Assembly: GCA_008828725.1 (NCBI GenBank)
Contig: MEHQ01002936.1
Location: forward strand, 1-64,000
DNA: 64,000 bases
Origin: Saccharina japonica
Lineage: Eukaryota > Sar > Phaeophyceae > Laminariales > Laminariaceae
Direction: 5' to 3'
Position numbers and translations under genes: made by a program. The notes under the pieces are model-generated. The model ran no database searches. It had not been told where the DNA came from and worked only from the letters and a program-made list of their open reading frames with translations. This document shows, piece by piece, positions 22,001-34,000 of the stretch; within the stretch, counting starts at the first letter, position 1; each line of letters starts with the position of its first letter.

Positions 22001-25000
22001 CGCGTGCTACGATAGAGGTGGCACTTTTCGGCCGATAGTTTGTTCAGAAGGACAGGGATCTTTAACTCCCAATGGTCAGAATTTCACTTTTTTTGTTGCC
22101 AAATTCTTCGGTGTCTCGTGAGGCCATGGAATTGGTCATCGGGTAGCGCTTTTTTTTTCTCAAAAATCATTTTTTGGGCTGGGGCTTACTGTAGAGCTCC
22201 GCAAGTGATCACCCTTAGAAACAACACGGTGCACCTCTATGGTAGCATGCGTCTGACTCAAACGTCCGGTGCTTGAAGCGACATGTATTTTTTTTGCGCA
22301 CACTAACCCCACAAAACTATAACTAAAACATCGTCCTGAAGTGAGGTCAGATTTTTATCACTGCTTATGTCACGTTTTCTCGCAACGAGCCTCGAAACGT
22401 GAAGTCTCCCATGCCCTGCGTTTGCGATCATCAAGTCGTGCCAAGCCGTGCCCGATGGGTGCTCTAACTACAGCAATACCTAATGTCTGAATCATTTTGT
22501 GTGCTTTGATGACCTAAATGAACATGAACAATCATACACGATGAGACGTCGGGCAGACTCGGTCGCAAAGTTTGTTCCCATCCCGTTCAAACAGTGCTTA
22601 TATATCATGGTTGCCTCCGCGAAAAAACAGTTGAGGCATTTGTTCTTGCTCGAGGTTGTGGTGGCATGTGGTGACCGAGCGTGATTGGTGTTTCCGAGTC
22701 ATCCCACGGTAGGGGAGCAGTATAATTATCTGAGCTCCTCACTTGAAGAGCTCAATCAATACCTCACCCGAAACATGACTTCGGAAACATTCGTTTGCGC
22801 AACCCGAACCAACCTTCCAATGGGGTAGTCCAAAAACCAATATACCAGTAAAATAATGATAGTATCCGGTGGTTACTCACTTGAGGAGCACAACCGGTCA
22901 GGCAATATCGGGCCTAAAAGTGGTACCCCTACCGTGGGATTGCTTTCCCGTCAAGGGTACAAAGGGTAACACGGTCACCAGCATACATACACTTTATTTG
23001 CTCGGTTTACCCCCCCCCCCATATAAATATTTTATATATTTATAGGTTGGGTTGGCGTCGGTTGGCAACGACGCTGTAAAACACGCCACTCGCTGCGTGA
23101 GCTAGACAACCAGGGTGCCGTTTTTTTTTGGAATTTTTTTTTGGGGGACCAAAGCTGGCGGTCGAGTAGATCATTTGTGCGGGGTGGAGAACCTTTGTTC
23201 CGCACAAGGGGAATGGTCGTTTCACGTAGTGTTAATATGGTAAGGCGTCCGCGAGGCAGTTACATAGTAAAACCCATTGCTGTCTCCGGAAGTGGCCACA
23301 CCAGAAATTAAATTAACTCATTGAAGCTGTCGTCCATATGCAAGTCCGCCTCAGAGGCGGTTCTTAGCAGGATGCAGCTCACCCTCCATGCGACTCGCCC
23401 AATACCTCACGGCGTTTCGCGCTTGGTGCAAGCAATGTCTGCCTGGTTGGTGAAAACCCAACGCGCTCCGTCCCGGCATTGTAGGGATGCGAGGGTCTAT
23501 GGTCATATGACTACGGCCGTGCACAACATGAGTACACCCCCCCCCCCCCCCTCCTCACATGCCCCTGTTGAAACCCAGACTGTGCTGTCGAAGCATGTAG
23601 GGATGCGAATGGCGTTATGTCCATACACTGCGGCCGTCGCAACGGGAAACGAGTGAGTGACACGCCTCTGCTACTCGTAATGGCATCACTATGCTCTGCG
23701 ATGCTGCGTGTCTACGATAAGGTATGCGTTATCCACATGACGCGTTCTACGATAGAGGTATACCTTTTTTTGGCGGAATCGTTTTCTGAACGACCGGGCT
23801 CCTTAACCCAAATTCGTCGGACTTTCATTCTTGTGACGATTAATGTTTCAGAGTATACTTCGGTCATGCTATTTATCATCCGGCATTATATCACTTCTAT
23901 TTCCCTCCTATTAATAAATCATTTTTTCGGTGAGGTATGCGGCTCCTTAAAGTGAGGAGCTCAGAAACAGCATGGTGCCCCTCTATCGTAGGATGTGTCA
24001 CATTTTGACTGAAACTGTTTCAGAACAACGAGGCTCCTTAACCCAAACTTGCCGGAATTTCTATATCGTGTTGGACTATTTTTTTCATGGTACACTTATA
24101 GTCCATGGGCTTATAGAGTAGCACTCTCATTTTACTCCGCCATCAGTTTTTTTTCTGGGTGTACTCATGTGGTGCACGGCCGTAGTCATATGACCATAAA
24201 CCCTCGCACCCCTACAATGCCGGGACGGAGCACGTTGGGTTTTCACCAACCAGGCAGACATTGCTTGCACCAAGCGCGAAGCGCCGTGAGGTGTTGGGCG
24301 AGTCGCATGGAGGTTGAGCTGCATCCTGCTAAGATTTTGGGGGGGGAGCTAAGAGTTTTTGGGGGGGGGGGGTGTATTGAGCTTCTCAAGTGACCACTCT
24401 CAGAAAGAAAACATACTGTAGTGTACAGTACCTGTACCGTAGCAAGCGTCTCTGAACCTGCTCCCTCAACGCGTCCGTGCTTCACCCAAACCTGAAATCG
24501 AGACCATATCTAGGCCTAGCCTCGGTAACTAACCCCGTGTGTTCAAGATACTACCAAGACGCACTATCCGACTCACTAAATATACCGTATGGAGGAGTCG
24601 GTCGCCCTGATGGTCTAGTGGTAACCTCGAACGCTTCAAAACGTTGATGTCTGGAGTTCGAATCTCACGTGGGTCGGACGTTTGAGTATATTCGCAAAAA
24701 TATATGAAAAACGGAATCAACTGCTGAGAGCGCCTATTAATAGTAGCGCGGGTAGGCACAATTCGATGCGAGTCGACGAGAAAAGAAAAGGCCGAAGTCT
24801 TTTCGCGATCAAAATTCAAGGAAAGAACCTTCCGTAGTGGAGGACGATAGAGAGGAGCCTACTTTGTGACCCCGGATCTGAGTTACGACTAGGGAGGAGA
24901 GAGAAAGGAAGGGCGAACGCAATAAATGGGATGGAAAAAAAAAGAAAAAAAAGTGGTCCGTCAATATTATATCGTCGATACTTTGAAAAGAGGGTACTAT

Positions 25001-28000
25001 TAAGAGAGCGCTGCTATGCTCTACCCTTTCGGCAAAAGCTGTGTGGCCACCGCAGGCTGTTCGGATAGATTGAAACTGAAAGTGATGGGGCAGACTCCAA
25101 CATTCAAAAACACCTGAGGTGCGTCAACATGTGACTTCGTATCCGACACCCTCTGGCATTTACCTTTCCAGAATCCACCACGAATGTGATGCAACCGCCC
25201 CAAGGATCGTTACCAATGGCATGCTCCCTTCTTCTTGGCTTGCTGGCTTTACACTGCAGGTGCTGGTGCGCCGGCTGCGAAATTACCGACCATGGGATGA
25301 ACACGGATTATGACCGCCACGGAGTCGGCACCTGTTACACTCCGTGCGCAGGCGACGCTACCACTACGTGCGGGGGTGACATGGCAATCAGTTTATACCA
25401 ATCTGCGGCGTGCGGTGAGTCGGCCATCCGTGCGCTGTCGTGATGCAGGATCAACGCGCTTGCTCTGTCCTCTCGCAAACAAAGCAAAGGCGTCATTTTT
25501 TGTAAAATGTTTTTCACTAGATCAGTCGTATTATAGAAGAAGAGAGTACACACATTGTTTTCGTTGAGCTCAGTGTATCGTGACGCGCGGTTAATGGGGT
25601 TGGCATATATCTTAACCCACCGTATATTATATAGACCGGCATGGATTGGTTTGGAGAGCCTTTGTATCGCGTGGTGATCGATTGTGAGGTAAGACGCGCC
25701 TGCACCGCCTTGCGTTGTCCCTCCACCAAACCGTAACCATACGAAAGCTCCATGTGTACGTGGTGAGCTGCCTGGCGGCGTATCGCACTAAACGAAATAG
25801 CGACGTTGCGTACCCCGGAACCACTGGGGAGAACTTACAATATATGAAGTAGAGAAGGTCATTTACCCACGACGTACGGGGATAGGAGCTCAGCAGTTGT
25901 CGGCTCCAGTGACCCCCATGACAATGGTTTGACTTACATTCGTAAACAAAGACCTGGTGTTAGTTGTTTGTGTAATTGTTTTTTGTTTTGTCGATGAATG
26001 CCTAATTTGGGTGATCGGTGTTGATGTTCGTGCCGCAGGGATGTTTCCAGATGCCAAAACAAAAAGTATCAATAACACGTGCGTAGACAACAGCGTCCAT
26101 TGTCGTTACGCCTGTAACGTTGTTTTCGAAAACAGCATGGTTTCCATCGGCCGACGAACCACCCAGCTAACCAATTGTATTGGGGTGAACACTATTAATA
26201 AAGACGCAGGCTACGGTAGAGGGGCGCACGCACCACACTTTTGTTCCTTGAGGGTGGGCGGGCCACGTGAGGACCTCTATACCCCCACCCACAATCTGAT
26301 TTTGGAGGGGAAAACAAAATAAGGCTACCCAATGAACAACGCGATGGCCTAACTAGACCTAAGTATACGATAAACAATATTTCAACACCAGGATGAAAAT
26401 CCGACAATTTTGGGGTAAGGAAGCCGTGTCAGCCAAAACGTGCTATCTCTATCGTATGACATAGCACGCGTCCAGAGAGTAGACGCGTTCTGCTAATAAA
26501 AGGGGTATGATACCTCGGCCGTCACAGAGCTGACTCTGCCGTGTCCATTGTTTTGTGTGGAGCTCTCCCCAACGTCGTTGGGAGAACCAAACGTGTCTCA
26601 GTCGAGCAATGCCGCGATAAGGCTCGTCGCTCGGTTGTCTGGTTTCCTCACATAAAAAGATTAACGCCACCCCAGAAAAAAACGCAATTGAGTTCGATTG
26701 TGCTTTTTAAAGAGAAACCCGACACAAGACCGCTATCCGTGAGTCCTTAAAACAACGACACTACCAGTACTAACAAACCAACCGGCAGTTGCTGATCGGA
26801 GGACACCAGCTGGCCAGATAATATCGATTCTAATAGTGCAATCAATCACTATCGTGGGAGGAGTCGATACATGCGGAATTGTCCCGATCCGCCGCCGAAC
26901 GCTCAAGCGAAAAATATGATCCAAGTGTCAATCTGGCCTGACTCTGCAGGGGCTCTTGTTTCCTAGGCGCTCTTGCACCCAATGTCGAAGTATCGCCTTT
27001 TGTGTCTCGCATGGCTTTTATTCTGGACCTGGTCCGCCGTGTTGGACTTAAACATTTGCTAAAATATAAAACATTTTTGTTTTTCGGGTTGGTATTTTTA
27101 CTCTAAACACATATCTACTCTCGTGAGGAGCGCCTGGTACACAAAATACTCCTACTGCAGGTCCAACCCCAGCGTAGCATGCCTCAGGCTAAGGGCACCG
27201 TTGCTGAGTTTCACCGAAGAGTCGGCAGGGAATGGATTGTATCGTGTATATAGTCTGATATATCCTTTGGCAAATGTATTTCCCTCGGTGGCTCTATTGT
27301 TTCGCGACCGTCCGAAGCCACTCAAGCGAGCATCCGCCGATTATATCGTGTCGGACAGTTTCACTACTGTTGTTTTAGTGGTGTTAGGGTTATTATAGTA
27401 GCGTTACAGAAACGCTTGTGGGGTTGCTACGTCGAGCCTGTTCGCAGCCGTGTTCATGGTCAGATGCGCAACGTTTGACAAGATGGCTCACCCCGTCGCG
27501 ACGCGTGCTATGCTAGAGGTATATACCGTTTTTTGGCTTTTTGGCTGAAACCGTTTCTGAATGAAGGCGCTCCTTAACCCAAAATCGTCGGAATTTCAAT
27601 TATTTCAATTTTGTGTTGCAATATTTTTCGTTGCTCATCGGCATCGGGTACATCGCACCTTCGTTTTCATCCAACACAAATGGTCTGGGTGGGGTATATC
27701 GCTCCTGAAGCGAAGAGTCTCAGAACAAAACATGGTGCACCTCAATCGCGTGGTACACAACTTCTCTGACCCGTTCCCTTGTTCCCTTAATGCCTGTCCT
27801 CGACCGTGTTTTTTTTTGTTTTGCTGTGGCACTCGTTCGGTCCCAAGTCACCGCGCCAGCGCCGACTCCGGCCACCCCGGTTTCAGGTAAGTCCGGGTGC
27901 ATGTCGCATGAGGTCGGCACACGTAGGTCTATTAGGTCTATTGATGGTGGGGTGCTACGATAGAGGTGGCACAGTTTTTTGTCTGTTTTTGTTTTTCTGA

Positions 28001-31000
28001 ATGGTCGAGCTCCTTAACCCAAAAGTCGCCGAGTTTCCATTCTTGTGTTGGAATGTTGGTTCTTAGACCATGGTATTGTTCGTCGGGTAGCATTTGGTTT
28101 TGCCCACAAAATCAGTATTGTTTTGGTGAGGCGTAAAGTTCCTCTTCAAGTGACCGCCCTTATAAGGCAGAAATGGTGCACCTGCATGCAGGCTACTGTA
28201 GCATGCGTCTAATGTGTATCATACTTAAAGTGGCTTCCATATACATGGGGTTTGGATGATATTGAAAACGTCTTTCGAAATAAAGCCTCCGTTGTAGCCT
28301 GACATAGGCTTTTTTTGTTTTGGTGCGACAACGATTGCGCCTTCTCTTCCTTTCTCTGTCGCACATCGGGTAAAATCTGGGCCTGGACACGCTACGTGCG
28401 GCGTGAACGGGGGAAACGCATTCCACGAGAGATGCGCCCACGCGTAGTATCGAATAGCGACAATGTTCAAAGCGTTGCACGGCCCGTGGCGAATTTGTTA
28501 TGCCCAAATAGTGTCCAAGGTACGATAGAGGTGCACCATGTTCTTCCTGAGTGTGGTTACGTTTGAGGGGGTGTTTATGAGTGATGAACGTTCAGAGCAT
28601 ATGTTGAAAAAATCATCGTTGGATGGCAAACGGCGCGAATAGATGTTTATAACATAAGCAGCCACTGACTACAAAACATTCCCGCATTTTTTCGTATGAT
28701 CCACTTGTTCACAGAGCGTAACGCCTCCACCTTCTCCATCATTGCCCCGTCAAAACTCCAAAAACTGTTCCCAAGTGCCTCCTAAAATGCCTTTGTTGGC
28801 GGAGCGGTCTCCGTGAAGACGCGTGCTACGACGGAGGTTTTCTAAAATGCATTTGTTTACTGAAACGTTTTCTAAATGATCGAGCTCCTTAACCCAACCT
28901 CGCTGGACGTTCATTCTTGTGTTGTAATATTTTTAGTAGTGGTATAATTAGGTCATGTGATTGTTCATCGGGTAGGGTAGCACTTTAGTTCCCTCCTAAT
29001 CTTTTGTTTGGCGACGTATGGAACTCCTCAAGTTAGGAGCTCAGAAAAAACATGGCGCACCCCGATCGTAGCATGCGTCTGAAGAGTACATTCCCACTTT
29101 CCATGTGTTGTGTTTGCCCACACTCTCTATTTATTTTCCTGAATGTACGTCCAACAGACTGCCCGAGCGGATCTACCGAGGCTTCGCTTCACATCGTAGC
29201 CACTTCCCGTGGCAGCGTCTACGGCGACTTTCATCTCTTCGTCGTTGAACCGGGAGGAACCGAAGTCATAGTTTCTGATGTGGTCGGCCCGCCTCACTGC
29301 GATCGCGGAGTGAGTACGCCGCAATTTCCCTACGGTCACTAACTCGAATTTCCTTATAGCTCAAGAGATGCACGTTATGTGCAGTAGAGGGGGTACGTAC
29401 GTTGAACCGTCCGGCCTAAATATACCCCTGACTGATCCTGCCCCATTGAAACTCAACATCTTCGGAATGTTCAAGAAGTGTAGAGGTATACCGGTTTTTG
29501 GCCGAAAATGTTTCTGAAAAACGGGGCTCCTTAACATATATTCGTCGGTTTTACCCATTCTCGTATTGCAAAAAGAGTTCAGTTTTGTGCTCGCGGTAGG
29601 CCATGCTATTGTTCATCGCGGGCAGCACTTTTATTTCCCTTGATAATCCGTTTTCGGGTCAGGTATAGAGCTCCTCACGTGAACCGCTATCGTAGCATGC
29701 GTCTTTCGTATTTCTGAACAAAATGCGGGTTATACACAGCAACGAGTAGACTTTGGGGGTCTTCACCGGGTGTGCTCCGTTATTTACTCAGAGTTAATTG
29801 TCAGGGTGAGATATATACAGGTCAGCTGAGGAGCCTTAGCCCATGCCACTTCTACCGTGACTCGAAAGAAATCCCCGACCACACAAAAGCAAAACATAAC
29901 AACAAATAACAGAGGGAGCTGGACATTTAGGGACACAAACTGACCGTTTGTATACAATATTTTGTTTTTCACCTAATTTGAGGGTGGCCCGTGATGGAAA
30001 TATCAGCGGGAGTAAATTGGCCATGTATTTAGTGTCTGGTACACGACGTCGGGGGGTTGACAGTGAAAACCGCGGAGACGAGACACCAACCAGTGTGTTT
30101 CTGATGAACTCTAAAATTTTCGCCTTTTTTGTGACGACGTCGAAAACGAACTTAGTTGACCATTTTCGTCGGACGTCATGATGGAAACAAAAACCCAACG
30201 TAAAGCCAAAACTAGAAACACGCGAGGGTGGGGCTGCCCTTTCAATGTTACGAGGGCCTTTCTCGGAAGAGCTCCGTTCCTCACGAGAGAAACCGACCTT
30301 TGAGAAACATGAAGTTGATTTACCCTGCCCGATGATCAATCCGATGGCCTCGGCGCTGCGGAACAAAACGTTTTCTTGGCAGCACAAACGGGGCGTCGGG
30401 TAATCCCCCACCCCTCCTCCCCCAGTGGAGGAATATGTAGATAGTCGGTCCGAGCAAGTCGGCTATAGCGTGCCTCAATTTATTTCTCAAACTCCCTAGG
30501 GTACAGGTTTAGTGGGCTCAGGATGGGAATAGTGGCGAAAGACTACGTGAGGTTGTTGATCGACCCTTCGGGGGGCTTAGAGTAGAACAATCCCACCGCC
30601 AGACACACGAATTATTTGCCTCTACATCGTCCGGGCGGTTATTGTTCCGCGAGTGAGGAGCTACCCGGCGCATGCTACGGTAAATGGGAACTGTAATTTT
30701 CCGGGAGAAGTCACTTCAGGAGCTTTATACCTTTCTCAAAAACTGTTTTTGAACCAAACGAAAAGTGCTACCCGATGGCCAATTTTGTGGCCTTCAGTAT
30801 ACTATGAAAAATAGTGCGAAACATAAATTTGATACCGACGATTTTGGCTTAAGGAGCCCCATCGTTCAGAAACAAAACCAGCCAAAATGTGCTACATCTA
30901 TCGTAGCACGCGGGTAACGCGTTTGTATGTGACACTATTTTAACTACTGCTGCACTATAGTAGTAGTAGTGGTAGTAATTATTATTAATAGTTGTAACAG

Positions 31001-34000
31001 CCGATTTTCCTAATTGAGAATTGCCTTTCCGATAAGAATGAAAATTGAAAATATTGTTTTTTGAATTGTAACAGATGTACTTCCCCCACAGTCATTTTTT
31101 CACTGTAAACTATTGTCAGTTGTGACACCCCTCGATGACAAAAAAAAACGAAATCGGCATCGACAGTCTCAAGATATCGAAGATCCCAGAAAATCTGGAT
31201 TTAAGGGCGAGGTACCTCGCTCATAAATGCAAATCCCCTTATATCCTCCATTTTACGAGCCTGTCAAGGTTGTTTACAATTTTTTTCTCGTGGATCGATA
31301 CCTACCATCGAGGAGCATATTTTCTTACGTCAAATTATAATCGTGAGCGAAATACAACTCTTGAACAATAACAAAGTACTAAAATCGAATTCCATTCTCA
31401 TCGGAAAGGCAATTCTCAATTAGGAAAATCGGCTGTTTTGTAGTAGTAGTTGTAGTAGTAGTACACTTGGTTTAGGACCACAGCGTGAAGAAATGCTGGT
31501 CGATTTGCACGAATGCACTCGTACTCGAGGCGCATGCTTTGATAGAGGTGCACCTGCATCGAGGGCATTTTCTGAGGCTGCTCACTTGAGGAGCTCTATA
31601 CTAATAGTATGTCACCCAACGGCTGTTTTCGGTGGGAAATAAAAGTGCTACTACCTGTTATACGAATATGATACCCGACGAACAACCCCATGGGCTAAGC
31701 ATACTATTGAACAAAGGTATTGCAAGAAAAAAATGCCAATTCCGACGAGTTTGGGTTATAGGGATCCATTAAGCAATAAATGACTGACAAAAATGTTCCA
31801 CACTAATTCGAAGTAGTTTGTCCCCAAATTCGTGGGACCAGTTCTTACGGGGTTTAAAAGTCATTATTGAGTCATTTAGAAAAAACATCCAATCAAAAAG
31901 TGCTAACTCTATCATAGCACACGTCTTTGATCGAAGCCGTGTTTCCGGTGAAGCTATGAAAAGTGGGCCCCTTGCGACCGAAGAGCTTACGTAACACGAC
32001 ACCACAGACACCACAGACACCACAGACATGCTCGCTAATGTAGAGAGGCATACCTGCTTCTGTCTGTGGTAAGTTTTAGTATTAGTAACTTGAGGACATC
32101 TAAACTTCACCCTAAACAAATGTGATTTTCGTCGAAATTTGAAAATGAAGTTTCCCCGATGATGAACAATCCCATGGCCTAAATGGGAATACGCAAAACC
32201 ATTCTGCAAAACAAGGGGTTGTATTCCAAACGACGGTTGCGGGGGTTAAGGAGCCGCGTCAATTCGGGAAATATGTTTGAGCCCAAAAGGGTTACCTCTA
32301 TCGTTGCACGCGTCGAACAAACAACCACAATAGTAGTGCGGGATCGCTCCTGCAGAGGGCAAACACGCCAAACAAACACCCAGAGTGCGCTGAACAGGGT
32401 CAACTTCTCCACAAGGGGTCCTGTCACTGCTAGAACGCCAATCACGAGTGAACGTTCCGTGGAAAGTCGACGCGAACGCCTCTGCTGCAAATATTATACT
32501 GTAAAATATTGAAGTCGGAAATACTTACTGTAGTTGCGGCAAAACATTCGCGGGGTACTTGTCCTTATGAAAAAATTCAAGAAGTGAGTACACAATTCGA
32601 ATTGAAACGCTCGGAGTGCCTAAAACGTCCAGGGGTCACAACCAACCACAAACCGAAGGGCGGGGTATAAAGTGGGCGGTTTATGGAACATCCGCATCTT
32701 CAATTTTTCGCCTATTCGCCCGAGCATAGCCCTCGCCCCCGCCCTTCCCGAGTGCAGGCTCAAAAATGCTTTTGAGGGGAAATAAATGTTATACGTTCTT
32801 ACGAAAGTTTGCTGTTGTTATCACTTGACCCGTCGTTTGGCTGGGTTTGCTCCAGTAACTCCGATGTCCCCCGAAGCACACCCCACCAAAAATATAAAAC
32901 TCAAATACTGCTATGCACCTCGTACGGCATATAGATATACTGCTGTATTATGCCCCTACGCTTGGGCCGAAAAACATGTTCACAACGTGTGACAAACTTT
33001 CCTCGCCGCCCAGGACGTTGGTGTATGGGCGAAAAGCGGCGATGGTGGGCTGCCATCAAATGGGACTCTATCCGCGGTCTACATTACCATGAACGGCCTA
33101 AACGCTACCGAGGACGCAGTTCTCGGCGACTACGAGATCTGGGGGACCGCGTTTTTTGGCACAGAATGGACGATTACTGCACGTTCAAATGGTGACCTCC
33201 TGTGGGTCAAGGGTGGTACGTTCGCGGATTATCAAGAAGAAACCGACAAATTTGTCGCCACCGTGACGAGCTACGCCGACAGCGACTGCAAGAACGAGGA
33301 GTACGGTGAGTGATGCGTGCTACGATAGAGATAGCGCTTTTTGGCTGAAATGATCCATTTATGAACGATTGAGCTCCTTAACCCCAAAATCGGCGGGCTG
33401 TCATTATTGTCACTATTGTCATTATTGTCAGTATTGTCATTATTGTCATTATTTTGTTGCAATATTGTCATTATTGTCATTTTTTTGTTGCAATATTGTC
33501 ATTATTGTCATTTTTTGTTGCAATATCTGCAAAGGCAAGTTCGGTAGGGTATACTGGTACCGGGGGTATATTTGTTGCGCGTACCGAACTTACCGAAGAG
33601 TCGGGTACCGGTATTGAAAAAGTACCGAACTTACCGAAGTGTCCGGTACCGGTATTGAAAAAATACCGAACTTACCGAAGTGTCGGGTACCGGTAATGAA
33701 AAAATACCGAACTTACCGAAGTGTCGGGTACCGGTATTGGAAAAATACCGAACTTACCGCGTGTCAGGTACCGTTATTTACCGAGGAAATACCCCCGGTA
33801 TACTTCGGTACGTACCCTTGTTACCGAACATACCCTAAATAAATGTGTACTTGTAGCAACAGCAAACAGATGGCGGCGCCAATGACAGAGAAAATGACAA
33901 TGCTGCCGCCGCCATCCCAACCACGTAGCAATCGGAAGCACGGTTAGCAGCAGTACCAGCCCCAGCAAGAGCAACAACAGAAAACAGTAGCAGAGGGGCA

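Noticed and set aside
26039-26096. Possible exon after GTGCCGCAG reading GMFPDAKTKSINNTC
   Set aside because: The phase would fit exon 4, but joining exon 4 directly to the linker exon at 27,848 also fits and reads better; no clear donor follows.
29836-30411. 191-codon minus-strand frame in intron 6
   Set aside because: No domain, biased and patchy composition, no splice context, overlaps intronic sequence of gene A.
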